A DNA stretch of 64,000 bases from Lachnospiraceae bacterium Zagget2. Its GTDB lineage: Bacteria > Bacillota > Clostridia > Lachnospirales > Lachnospiraceae. Below the pieces are notes generated by a model. The model was not told where the DNA came from. It did no database searches and worked only from the letters and a program-made list of their open reading frames with translations. Position numbers and translations under genes: made by a program. How positions within the stretch are numbered: position 1 is the first letter of the stretch; every line of letters begins with the position of its first letter. The stretch is from positions 1 to 64,000 of the forward strand of contig MSHD01000023.1 of the NCBI GenBank assembly GCA_001941045.1. The letters are read 5' to 3'. Positions 31,760 through 41,216 of this stretch are shown piece after piece.

Positions 31760-31898
31760 TTTTTCTTCCTCCATTTTGGTTTTTCTTCCGCGGAGCCATC
31801 GCTTCCGGGAGAATCCTTATATGGACACCACTCCCGAAATAGCCTCGCGTGATTTTTCGCGCAACTCAAGGCCGCCCGACTACCGGACAGCCTTGAAT

Positions 31899-31927
31899 AC
31901 TATAGCATAAGCAGCTTTGTGCGTCAA
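31899..31927 (-). promoter_or_regulatory. Promoter of rpsB-tsf
   Basis: Minus strand TTGACG (31922-31927), 17 nt, TATAGT (31899-31904); the -35 overlaps the stop codon of the upstream lipoprotein gene. Confidence 0.85.
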
Positions 31928-33636
31928 GGATTTTCTTGTGGGGCGATTTCCTCTGGGACGATTTCCTCCGTCTCGATGAGAAAGCGCACGCTGCCGGTCT
32001 GGCCATCGGTGATGCCGCCGAAATTCTGATAAGCATCGTCGGCAATTTTGAGGGCGCGCAGTTTGATGATAAGCGCGGTGAGATCGTCCCCGAAAAGTTC
32101 GGTAATCTTCCGGATACCCTCCTCGTCGAATTCCCTCACACCATCGCGGAGTTCTTCCACGCCGTCGGTCAGTTCGCCGACGCCGTTGTTTAATTCCTCC
32201 ACGGCGTCCAGAAGTTCCTGCAGGCCGTCGTTCAGCTCGTATCTGGCGTTTGCCAGTTCGGCGGAGCCTGCGCTCAGTTCCTTTGTTCCCTGATAGATCT
32301 GATAAGCGGCGTCGGTGTAGCTTTTCACGCCGTCGGAGAGCAGCTGGCTACCTGCGGCGAGCTGGCTCACGCTCTCCTGCAGGGCGTCAAGCTGTGACTG
32401 GAATGCGGCGAGCTGCCCGTAGAGCGCGAGCTGCTCCGCAGTCAGTTCTCCTGCGGAGGCATCGGCCCCGCTTCCGGGCAGTTCGACTGCGCCGAGCGCG
32501 GCGTCGAGCCCGGCAAGCCCGTCCGCCAGCGCCTGCATGGATTCCTGCAGCTCCTCGTTCGAGAGCGTCAGCTGGTAGAGCGAATAATTCACCGTATCCA
32601 GTCCCGCGTCCACAGCCCACACGCCGTCCGTATACTCTTTTACACCATCCCGCAGCTCTGTCACGCCGTCCAGAAGTTCGCCTGTGCCGTCGCAGAGCTC
32701 GCTGGTACCGTCATAGAGTTCTTCCGTCCCATCCACCAGATCGGAGGACGCGTCGCCCAGTTCCTTCATATCGGCGATCATATCGTCCAGCTCATCAAGA
32801 TCGGATTCCTCTATTTCCGAAAATAATCCCGGCGTGAGGATGGTCGCCGTGAAATCCAGCTCAAAGTCCGTCACCTCGGCGCAGAATTCCACATATTCCG
32901 GGATTTCCAGGTCCTCGGTAAGCTCGTAGTCTGTGAGCTCGAGGTATTCGGCAAGCCCCGGCAGCGCAAAGCCAAGGGCGATCTCCTGGGAACCCAGAGA
33001 GACGAGGCTTCCGTTGGTGATTTCCATGTTGGAGAAAATATCAGAAGACAGGTACAGCAGCGTGACCGCCGTGAAGGGTACCTTTGTACTCACAGTCTCG
33101 CCATTTACTTCGACTTCCTCCGCTGTCTGATTTTCATAATCAAAGCGGATGCGCAGCCGTCCGCTTCTGCCTGCAAGATCCCCGGCCTCGATTTCCTGAT
33201 CATCCAGATAGTAACTGATCAGTACATTGACGGGAAGTTCTTTTTCGGGAGTTCCCTTGTAGGAAATATCCGCGCCCTGATTTTTCCAGATGAGTGAGTC
33301 GTCAGCGTCCTGTGTGAACGCCTCGTCGCCCTCGGTGTTTTTGATATCGCTTAAGGTCGAAAAGTCGGAGATCGGTGAGCGGCCTTCCGGGTCGGGATTC
33401 CTGAGTTCCGTCTCTACGGTGATTTCCGTCGGTGTGCCGTCGGCCTGTGCCTTCACGTAGACGGTCTCCGCCTTGTCGACGGTGAGGGAGGAGCTGTAGG
33501 GGACGGTTGTATCTTCCAGTTCATCGGTCTGTTGCACAGTGGTTTCTGCTGTTTCCGGAGAGACTGTACTTGTTGATGTTTCTTTGCACCCGGTGAGACA
33601 GAATAAGGTCAGGATGAAAAGCAGACTTTTTTTCAT
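31924..33636 (-). CDS. Putative lipoprotein with x-x-x-Leu-x-x-Gly-type heptad repeats
   Basis: Lipobox-like LFCLTGC after MKKSLLFIL; tandem heptads LVDGTEE-LYDGTSE-LCDGTGE-LLDGVTE-LRDGVKE. Confidence 0.8.
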   Translation of the reverse strand: MKKSLLFILTLFCLTGCKETSTSTVSPETAETTVQQTDELEDTTVPYSSSLTVDKAETVYVKAQADGTPTEITVETELRNPDPEGRSPISDFSTLSDIKNTEGDEAFTQDADDSLIWKNQGADISYKGTPEKELPVNVLISYYLDDQEIEAGDLAGRSGRLRIRFDYENQTAEEVEVNGETVSTKVPFTAVTLLYLSSDIFSNMEITNGSLVSLGSQEIALGFALPGLAEYLELTDYELTEDLEIPEYVEFCAEVTDFELDFTATILTPGLFSEIEESDLDELDDMIADMKELGDASSDLVDGTEELYDGTSELCDGTGELLDGVTELRDGVKEYTDGVWAVDAGLDTVNYSLYQLTLSNEELQESMQALADGLAGLDAALGAVELPGSGADASAGELTAEQLALYGQLAAFQSQLDALQESVSQLAAGSQLLSDGVKSYTDAAYQIYQGTKELSAGSAELANARYELNDGLQELLDAVEELNNGVGELTDGVEELRDGVREFDEEGIRKITELFGDDLTALIIKLRALKIADDAYQNFGGITDGQTGSVRFLIETEEIVPEEIAPQENP

Positions 33637-33652
33637 AACATACGGGTTCCTT

Positions 33653-35986
33653 TCATTCCACATTTTTCAGCGCCTCGTCCATCGGAATCCTCCGTATCTT
33701 CCGCAATTCCAGCAGCGCAACGAGCGCGTAGGCGGCTATCCCCAGCGCAAACATCTGTACATAGATCCGCGGATCCATATAGAAGGGAATCCAGCCGGAG
33801 ATGCTGGTCAGCATGACCGCGCGGAAAAGCCAGTACATGATCCACGTCTCCAGCGGCAGCGTCGCGAGCAGACAGAGAACTACGACGAGCGTGGTCGAGA
33901 GAATGTACAGCCGTCCGATCTCGCCGGGCGTGTAGCCCAGGATCTTTGTCATCGAGATCGACTGGGCGTTTTTCTCAATGATTGTCTTCGACAGCAGGTA
34001 GATCAGCACGAGAAACATGACGACGGAGAAGGCGTCCACCATGTACATCATCGTTCCCATCGAAATGTTGAGCTGCCGCGAAATCTTTGTCAGCGCATCC
34101 AGGTCAATGACCGAGGACAGATACTGTTCATCGAGATCGGTGATTTCTGTGTCGGAGAAATAGCCGGAAAAATAATCGTTCCCCAGATCAAAGTACGCGT
34201 TCAGGTAATCCTGCTCCATAAAGAGGGCGAGCGCGCCCTCGTAAGGATAGACGCCGCTCACGGTGAATTCATAGAGCTCATCTTCATATTCTTCCTTCAG
34301 GGTGATGGTGTCGCCGGGCTGCGTGCCGAATTTCTCCGCGTAGGCCTGGGAAATATAGATCTGCTCCTCGCTGAAGTCCGCGTCGATATAGCGGCTGTCC
34401 GCGGCGACCCCGTAGAGAAGGATCTCCTCGCTCTTATATTCGTCTTCCAGTGTCACAAGGGAGTATGCCGTGAATGCCTCCGCATCCTCATTTTCCGTCT
34501 GCGCGTCCAGCGAGAAGAGCAGCATGGACAGCAGGCTTTCGAGCTTCCGCTCCTCGTTCATGGCGCTTAGGGGAATCTGCAGAATGTACTGGTAATTGCA
34601 GAGCAGATTGTCCGTGAGCGTCTCCTGGTAGTGATTCAGGACGGAGGGGAAGATCAGGCCGAACATCAGAAGCAGATTCGCGAAGAGCACGCCGACGAAG
34701 AGAATCGCGTAGCTGCCCGCGTTCTGGAAGATGATGCGCAGCCGGAAGCGTGTGAAGAAGGGGATACGGCCGTGCAGCGGCAGCGCGCGGGAGCGGCCCT
34801 TTCGGCTCAAATCCCTTCTCAGAAATTTAAGCGGCGAAAGGCCCAAAGCGCGGCGCAGGAGCACGAAATTGATGAGCAGCATCAGGACGCCGGGGGCGAG
34901 CGTGGTCAGAAGGAAGGCCTCGGCGTTCCAGCGCGTCTCGTAGGTCGGCAGACTGTAGCTTCCATAATACATGCCTGCGCAGAGATCTTTGAAAATCGTG
35001 TAGCCGAGCAGGTTGCCGACGAGCATGCCGGCGAGCGTCACGAGCATGGGCATCGTCATATAGTGCCGGATGAGTTCGCCGCGCGTGTAGCCGGAGGCGC
35101 GTAAGACCCCGATGACATTCGCCTCCTTTGCGATCGTGGCGCCGGTCGTGATGGCAAAGACGAAGGCCATGATCGCCATGACCATGTAGAGCAGTGCGGT
35201 CATCATCGCCTTGTCGCTGCTGAAATCGTCGCCGGTGAACATGATCGCCTGGTTGAGGTAGCGCGGGACGAAGGCTTCGAGCGTCACCTCGCTGAGCATG
35301 ACTTTCATGAGTTCCTCCGAGATTTCCTGCTCGGCGTCCTCATCCGCCGGAGCGATATCCGCGTCATATTTCCAGGAATAACTCCATGTGAGCTCCGCGT
35401 TGCGAAACGTGGAAAAGCCCTCCGCGGACATGACGGCCACGCCGAACTGCAGAGCGTCGAACATGGAGTCCCCGTTGTCCTCGAAAAGGCAGCTGTAGTC
35501 GGGGAGCGCGACGAGGCCGGAGATGGTGAAGCTGCGGGATTCGCTCTGCAGTGTATCGCCGACAGAGAGAGCATGATTGTCCGCATACATGCGGTCGATC
35601 GCAATCTCATCCGCCGTCTCCGGCAGCCGCCCTTCCATGAGACAGACGCGATTGACCTCGCTGCGATCCTGGAAGATACGCAGTCTGCTGCCATTTGTCA
35701 GATTTTCCGTCGCGTAGAAATTATCATAGAGCGTGACGCCGAAGTCCTCGATGGAGCTTTGCTGCGCGCGGTTCATCTTTTCGCTGAGGCGAAAATTGCC
35801 ATCCTCGATATTATATTTTTCAAAGCTCTCCTCATAGGCGGCGAGAATGCTGCCGTCCGCCACGAGGAAGCCGGACACGAAGCCGATTGAGCCGGTGAGC
35901 AGAAGAAAGATCACGAGATATTTCCCGAGCTCGCTGCGCAGCTCCCGCGGAAGACGCCGGTATAAGGGATTCTTCTTTTTTACCAT
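33653..35986 (-). CDS. FtsX-family ABC transporter permease
   Basis: Large ORF with N-terminal TM, extracellular domain and FtsX-like TM cores; overlaps an ABC ATPase gene. Confidence 0.88.
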   Translation of the reverse strand: MVKKKNPLYRRLPRELRSELGKYLVIFLLLTGSIGFVSGFLVADGSILAAYEESFEKYNIEDGNFRLSEKMNRAQQSSIEDFGVTLYDNFYATENLTNGSRLRIFQDRSEVNRVCLMEGRLPETADEIAIDRMYADNHALSVGDTLQSESRSFTISGLVALPDYSCLFEDNGDSMFDALQFGVAVMSAEGFSTFRNAELTWSYSWKYDADIAPADEDAEQEISEELMKVMLSEVTLEAFVPRYLNQAIMFTGDDFSSDKAMMTALLYMVMAIMAFVFAITTGATIAKEANVIGVLRASGYTRGELIRHYMTMPMLVTLAGMLVGNLLGYTIFKDLCAGMYYGSYSLPTYETRWNAEAFLLTTLAPGVLMLLINFVLLRRALGLSPLKFLRRDLSRKGRSRALPLHGRIPFFTRFRLRIIFQNAGSYAILFVGVLFANLLLMFGLIFPSVLNHYQETLTDNLLCNYQYILQIPLSAMNEERKLESLLSMLLFSLDAQTENEDAEAFTAYSLVTLEDEYKSEEILLYGVAADSRYIDADFSEEQIYISQAYAEKFGTQPGDTITLKEEYEDELYEFTVSGVYPYEGALALFMEQDYLNAYFDLGNDYFSGYFSDTEITDLDEQYLSSVIDLDALTKISRQLNISMGTMMYMVDAFSVVMFLVLIYLLSKTIIEKNAQSISMTKILGYTPGEIGRLYILSTTLVVVLCLLATLPLETWIMYWLFRAVMLTSISGWIPFYMDPRIYVQMFALGIAAYALVALLELRKIRRIPMDEALKNVE

Positions 35987-36678
35987 TCCAGCTCCTCCGC
36001 GGGAACGCGCCGCTCATTAAGCCGGTTATCCCTTATCTGTCCGTCGCGCAGGCGCACGACCCGGTCGGCCATGCGCTGAATCGCGTCGTTGTGCGTGACC
36101 ATGAGCACGGTGCTGCCGTAGCGGCGGCTCACGGTCTCGATGAGCTTCAGGATTTCCCGCGAGGTCTGGTAGTCGAGCGCGCCGGTCGGCTCGTCGCAGA
36201 GCAGGATGTCGGGCTTCTTCACGACCGCGCGGCCGATCGCCGTGCGCTGCTGCTGCCCGCCGGAGAGCTGACCGGGTATTTTCTTCTGATGTTCATAAAG
36301 CCCCAGTGTGTGGAGGAGTTCGTCCACATCGAGCGGATCCTCACCCAGATACGCGCCGACCTCGATATTCTCCTGCACGGTCAGGTTCGGGATCAGATTG
36401 TACATCTGAAAGACATAGCCGAGATGCCGCCTGCGATAGTCGGTCAGTCGCCGTTCCTTCATGCCGGACATGTGTTCCCCGGCGATCGCGATCTCGCCCG
36501 AATCCGCCGCGTCAATGCCGCCGATGATATTGAGCAGCGTCGATTTTCCCGAGCCGGGAGGACCGAGCAGCACGCAGAATTCGCCCTTTTCGACCGCGAG
36601 GCTGACGCCCTTCAGCACCTCGGTTCGGTTCTCGCCGGAGCCAAAGGATTTTCGGATTTCCTGTATTTCCAGAAACAT
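35980..36678 (-). CDS. ABC transporter ATP-binding protein (MacB/LolD type)
   Basis: Walker [17 protein letters not shown], signature LSGGQQQR, Walker [13 protein letters not shown]. Confidence 0.95.
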   Translation of the reverse strand: MFLEIQEIRKSFGSGENRTEVLKGVSLAVEKGEFCVLLGPPGSGKSTLLNIIGGIDAADSGEIAIAGEHMSGMKERRLTDYRRRHLGYVFQMYNLIPNLTVQENIEVGAYLGEDPLDVDELLHTLGLYEHQKKIPGQLSGGQQQRTAIGRAVVKKPDILLCDEPTGALDYQTSREILKLIETVSRRYGSTVLMVTHNDAIQRMADRVVRLRDGQIRDNRLNERRVPAEELEW

Positions 36679-36697
36679 AACTGCGGAAACTCCTTTT

Positions 36698-36729
36698 TTA
36701 ACGATGGTTAAATGTTAGCACTGGCTAAC
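36698..36729. promoter_or_regulatory. Tandem inverted-repeat operator candidate upstream of the ABC operon
   Basis: TTAAC-GATG-GTTAA (36698-36711) and GTTAGC-ACTG-GCTAAC (36714-36729), same TTARC-N4-GYTAA pattern, 17 bp register. Confidence 0.6.
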
Positions 36730-36870
36730 TTGGAACGCAAGCTTTCAGTTGAAAAGAATTATCAAATAGGAATGCTTAAGAATTCTTAAAGTCTTCCGTC
36801 AGGCCTTTTCTTTTCCTGCTGTAAAGTGCTACACTGTCGGTAACGCAAAGTTTTGAGGGGGCACAAAAAC

Positions 36871-37557
36871 ATGCCGGAAAAACAGAAAATACTGGTGGTG
36901 GACGACGAGCCGGAGATCCGCGAGGTGCTGCGCGTGATGCTGTCCGGGGAGGGCTATGAGGTCACGGAGGCCTGTGACGCGCACGAAGCGCTTGCGCGGG
37001 CTCCGGAGGCGGACCTGGTGATTCTGGATATCCTGATGCCCGGAGAGTCGGGGATCTGGGCCTGCGAGAAGATACGGGAGCAGACAAATGTGCCGATTCT
37101 CTTCCTGACAGCCAAGTCCGGGGAGCACGACAAGGTGCAGGGATTCGGCGCGGGCGGCGACGATTATCTGGTGAAGCCTTTTTCTTATACGGAGCTGCTG
37201 ACAAGGGTCGGCGCGCTGCTGCGCCGTTACCAGGTCTATAAGGGGCAGCAGGAGAAGCCGGAAAAGCTTGCATTCTATCGCGATATCACAGTGGATCGTG
37301 GGCGCCAGAGCGTTTTTGCAGGCGAAGTGCGGATCGCCCTGACCGAGATGGAGTATCAGATTCTGCTGCTGCTCATCTCCAGCCCGGGGAAAGTTTTCTC
37401 CGTGCGGGAAATCTATGAGGCCGTGTGGAAGGAGACCTTCTACGCGAGCTCCGGCAATACGGTCATGGTTCACATCCGGAATATTCGACGGAAACTGGGA
37501 AAAGAGAGAGAGAGTTACATACAGAATGTCTGGGGAAGGGGATACTGTGTCGTCTGA
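36871..37557 (+). CDS. OmpR-family response regulator
   Basis: VVDDEPEIREVLR, DLVILDILMPG, FLTAKSG, GGDDYLVKPFSYTEL and C-terminal winged helix. Confidence 0.94.
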   Translation: MPEKQKILVVDDEPEIREVLRVMLSGEGYEVTEACDAHEALARAPEADLVILDILMPGESGIWACEKIREQTNVPILFLTAKSGEHDKVQGFGAGGDDYLVKPFSYTELLTRVGALLRRYQVYKGQQEKPEKLAFYRDITVDRGRQSVFAGEVRIALTEMEYQILLLLISSPGKVFSVREIYEAVWKETFYASSGNTVMVHIRNIRRKLGKERESYIQNVWGRGYCVV

Positions 37558-38866
37558 GAAGAAATGGGGAAACCGGCTCACGCTGGAGCTGATTGTGATG
37601 AGCGCTGCTGCGCTGCTTGTGGCACTTTTTGCAGCCTGGCTGGTTGAAAACCTGGCTTATGATATTGTCGCAGACCGGCGCTACTCGGAGGAATCCATCG
37701 GCCTGGCCATGGATGAGACGCTGGAGAGCCTGAATGATTTTATTGAGACGAATCAGGTGGGCGAGGATAATATAGAGCTGCTGGTAGGCTGGGTGCAGCG
37801 GCAGAAAGACATCTATGTGATGTTTTACCGCGATGTGGACGCGCTTATCGGGCCTTATCTGACGATCAACGAGGGCGAGGACGAGCCTCCGGAAATGCTG
37901 GAACTGAACCGCGTCACCTACTATGATCTGGAGCTCTGCGATGGAACGCCGATCAAGGCGGAGCTGGAATACTATATCACGATGCAGGATATGAACTGGC
38001 TGAACGTCCTGAAATACGTGGTGGGAGGGATTGTATTCATCCTTCTTCTTTTCCTGATGGTGCACCGGAAGATTCGCTATATCAACTGTCTGGAACGGGA
38101 GCTGTCAGTTTTGAGCGCCGGGAACTTAAGCTACCCGGTCACAATCCGTGGCAGAGATGAGCTGACCGATCTCGCGAAGGGCATTGAGACACTGAAAAAT
38201 GGGATCCTGGAGGAGCAGCAGAAGAAGGCCGAGGCTGAGAAGGCAAATATGGAGCTGGTGACCGCGATGTCGCATGACCTGCGTACGCCGCTCACTTCCC
38301 TGATCGGATATCTGGAGATCTTAAGCCGCGGGCGCTGTGAGGATGAGGAGCAGCGACAGTCTTATCTGGAGCGCTGCGGGGAGAAAGCCTTCCAGATGAA
38401 GCGCGTGTCCGACCGGCTTTTTGAATATTTTCTTGTGTATGGCCAGGAGGAGAAGAGTCTGGTGCTGATCCGCATGAGCTGTGCGGATCTGGTGAATGAA
38501 CTTTGTTGCCGGCAGCTCCTGGACTGGAAGGAGCAGGGCGGGCAGATCGACTGTGAGACAGGCGAGCTCTCCGGCGCGGTGATGGTGGACGGCGAATATA
38601 TGCAGCGTGTGATCGATAATCTGCTCCGGAACCTGCAGAAATATGCGGACAGGGCTTATCCACTTGCAATTCGTATCCGGGAAGAAGAGGGCCGGCTGAA
38701 GATTCAGGTCACGAATCGTGTGCACGAACAGGAAAACCGCAGAGAGAGCACGCAGATCGGCCTCAAAACCTGCCGGAAGATTATCGAGAAGCATGGAGGC
38801 AGCTTCAGCTGGCGGCGCGAGGACGACTGTTTCGTGGGAGAGATATGCCTGCCGCTGGTGGAGTAG
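37526..38866 (+). CDS. Sensor histidine kinase
   Basis: TM segments, HAMP-like region, AMSHDLRTPLTSLIGYLEIL H-box, NLLRNLQKYAD N-box. Confidence 0.9.
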   Translation: MSGEGDTVSSEKKWGNRLTLELIVMSAAALLVALFAAWLVENLAYDIVADRRYSEESIGLAMDETLESLNDFIETNQVGEDNIELLVGWVQRQKDIYVMFYRDVDALIGPYLTINEGEDEPPEMLELNRVTYYDLELCDGTPIKAELEYYITMQDMNWLNVLKYVVGGIVFILLLFLMVHRKIRYINCLERELSVLSAGNLSYPVTIRGRDELTDLAKGIETLKNGILEEQQKKAEAEKANMELVTAMSHDLRTPLTSLIGYLEILSRGRCEDEEQRQSYLERCGEKAFQMKRVSDRLFEYFLVYGQEEKSLVLIRMSCADLVNELCCRQLLDWKEQGGQIDCETGELSGAVMVDGEYMQRVIDNLLRNLQKYADRAYPLAIRIREEEGRLKIQVTNRVHEQENRRESTQIGLKTCRKIIEKHGGSFSWRREDDCFVGEICLPLVE

Positions 38867-38932
38867 AATCTAATCTATGGTTGCTTTTTTTGTGGAAACA
38901 TGCAAAAATAGAAGCTGTGTGAGGAGAAAGAA

Positions 38933-39424
38933 ATGGCGAAGCAAAAAGAGGTCAAGACCAACGCAATGCGGATTCTGGAATCGATGAAGATCCCATTTCA
39001 GTATCATACATATGAGTGCGGGGAGTTCGTGGACGGGATCAAGGTCGCGGACCAGCTGGGACTTCCCCATGAGAAGGTTTTTAAGACGCTGGTGACGGTT
39101 GGAAACAGTAAGAATTACTTTGTGTTCGTGATTCCGATTGAGGAGGAACTGGACCTGAAAAAGGCGGCGCGCGCCGTGGGTGAGAAGAGCGTGGAGATGC
39201 TCCATGTGAAGGATATCAACCGGGTCACGGGCTATGTCCGCGGCGGCTGTACGGCGGTCGGTATGAAGAAGCAGTATGTCACGCGCATTGACTGTTCGGC
39301 GCAGGGGCGGACAGAGATCTATGTCAGCGGTGGACGAATCGGCTCGCAGATTGAGCTCTCGCCCGCGGATCTTTGCCGCGCGGCGGGCGCGGAGTTTGCG
39401 GAGCTGACGAAGCAGAGAGTATGA
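38933..39424 (+). CDS. ybaK: YbaK/EbsC family Cys-tRNA(Pro) deacylase
   Basis: VFKTLVTVGNSKNYFVFVIP and GYVRGGCTAVGMKK motifs. Confidence 0.92.
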   Translation: MAKQKEVKTNAMRILESMKIPFQYHTYECGEFVDGIKVADQLGLPHEKVFKTLVTVGNSKNYFVFVIPIEEELDLKKAARAVGEKSVEMLHVKDINRVTGYVRGGCTAVGMKKQYVTRIDCSAQGRTEIYVSGGRIGSQIELSPADLCRAAGAEFAELTKQRV

Positions 39425-39435
39425 GGAGGAATGGC

Positions 39436-40773
39436 ATGGAAAACCCACTGGTGAGCATCATCGTACCAGTTTACAATACGCAGAAATATCTGGCGCGCTG
39501 CCTTGACAGCCTGCTGGCGCAGGATTATGAGAATCTGGAGCTCATTCTGATTGATGATGGAAGCACGGACGGTTCGGAGACCCTGCTGGATGAGTATCAG
39601 GAGAAAGATGCGAGAGTCCGCGTGATTCACCAGGAGAACGCGGGCGTTTCTTTAAGCAGGAACCGGGCGATCGAGGCTGCGCGCGGGGAGTATATCCGTT
39701 TTGTGGACAGCGACGACTGGCTTCCGGAAAACGCGACCAGTCTGCTGGTCAGTGCGGCAGAGGAGGCGGGCTGCGACATGGTGATTGCGGATTTCTACCG
39801 TGTGTCGGGTACGCGCATGTCGCAGAAGGGCGACATCGATGAGGATCAGGTGATGGACCGCGTCGAGTTTGCCTCGCACATGATCGAGAATCCGGCGGAT
39901 TTTTATTATGGTGTGCTGTGGAATAAAATGTTCCGCCGCTCCATCATCATGGAGCATGGGATCCGGATGGACGCGGAGCTGAGCTGGTGCGAGGACTTTC
40001 TCTTTAATCTGGAGTATATTCGCTATGCGGAGACCTTCCGCGCGATTCAGGAGCCGGTTTACTATTATCTGAAGCGAAAAAACAGCCTGGTCTCGCAGAG
40101 TATGAGCATTGCCACCACGATCCGGACGAAAATTATTACTTTTGAGTATTACAATGATTTTTACAAGGATGTTTATGGCGACGACTATGAGGACGTGCAG
40201 GGTAAGGTGCGCTATTACCTGCTCAGCGCGGCGAAGGACGGCGTCGTCACGCCGCTTCCTTCGACCAGAAAGAAGAACGGTTCGGACTTAAGTCCGCAGA
40301 CAGAACAGGAGCTGCAGAGCAAGGTGGGCTTCTGGCCGGATCTTTATTATGGACGCAGACTGCTGAAGGAACTTCTCCGGGCTGACGAGATGTTGAAACC
40401 GCTGACATTTGACGATGTCACGCTGCTCTGGTTGTTCCGGGATATCCGGCAGTTTGGACGGCAGAAGGAGATCGCCGTGATCACCGGACAGACGTCGCAG
40501 AGAACGACGCGGACCTTAAGCCGTCTGAAGCGCGGCGAGTATATCGCGACGCGCACGGACAAGGAGGGAATGCTGATCGTCGCTGTTCTGGGAAAGGGAC
40601 GGGAGTGTCTTGAGAGAATCGAGGCGATTCTCCTGCAGTTTGGCAGTGTCTGCATGGATGGCCTGAGTGCGGAGGAACGTACGTGCCTCTCCGAGGTGGA
40701 AGTAAGAGTGCGCCGCAATATCCGCGGGCAGGTGAAGAAGGAGCACATTACAGGAGGAGAAAGCCATGGATGA
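39436..40773 (+). CDS. Glycosyltransferase family 2 protein with C-terminal MarR-like winged helix
   Basis: VSIIVPVYNTQKYLARCLDSLLAQ, DDGSTDGS, FVDSDDW; C-terminal LSRLKRGEYIATRTDKEGMLIVAVLGKGRECLERIEAILLQF resembles MarR recognition helix/wing. Confidence 0.8.
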   Translation: MENPLVSIIVPVYNTQKYLARCLDSLLAQDYENLELILIDDGSTDGSETLLDEYQEKDARVRVIHQENAGVSLSRNRAIEAARGEYIRFVDSDDWLPENATSLLVSAAEEAGCDMVIADFYRVSGTRMSQKGDIDEDQVMDRVEFASHMIENPADFYYGVLWNKMFRRSIIMEHGIRMDAELSWCEDFLFNLEYIRYAETFRAIQEPVYYYLKRKNSLVSQSMSIATTIRTKIITFEYYNDFYKDVYGDDYEDVQGKVRYYLLSAAKDGVVTPLPSTRKKNGSDLSPQTEQELQSKVGFWPDLYYGRRLLKELLRADEMLKPLTFDDVTLLWLFRDIRQFGRQKEIAVITGQTSQRTTRTLSRLKRGEYIATRTDKEGMLIVAVLGKGRECLERIEAILLQFGSVCMDGLSAEERTCLSEVEVRVRRNIRGQVKKEHITGGESHG

Positions 40774-41182
40774 CAATGAGCTGGAGAAGCAGTTAAAGAA
40801 GCTGCGCAGGGATCTGAAGGTGAACAGAATCATCAGCATCGTATCCGTGCTGCTGACGGTCTGTCTGCTGGGAGCGCTGGTCTGGGCGGCCGGGACGCTG
40901 GAGCCGGTGGTGGAGCAGGTTTCGCAGCTGGACATTGATACGGTGAACAACACGCTCACGGAGGCGGAGAGTGTGCTGACGGAGATTTCCGCCTCAGACA
41001 TCGACTGGGAGCAGCTCTCCGGGACCATTGCCGGTCTGGATGTCGACACGCTGAACGAGACGATGCGGGCGCTGGACATGGAGCAGCTCACGGAGGCGAT
41101 CGAGAACCTGAATGAGGCGAGCGAGGCGATCCAGGAGCTCGCGGATTCCCTGAACAGTTCCCTGTTCGGAATATTTCGATAA
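40766..41182 (+). CDS. Small single-TM protein of unknown function
   Basis: Start overlaps the GT2 stop; one TM segment then a coiled-coil-like region. Confidence 0.7.
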   Translation: MDDNELEKQLKKLRRDLKVNRIISIVSVLLTVCLLGALVWAAGTLEPVVEQVSQLDIDTVNNTLTEAESVLTEISASDIDWEQLSGTIAGLDVDTLNETMRALDMEQLTEAIENLNEASEAIQELADSLNSSLFGIFR

Positions 41183-41216
41183 TTATTTTTTAAGATAACA
41201 GACGGAGGAAGAAAAG

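Noticed and set aside
32040-32840. Plus-strand Arg-rich ORFs
   Set aside because: Shadow ORFs opposite the heptad-repeat lipoprotein; periodicity comes from that gene's repeats.
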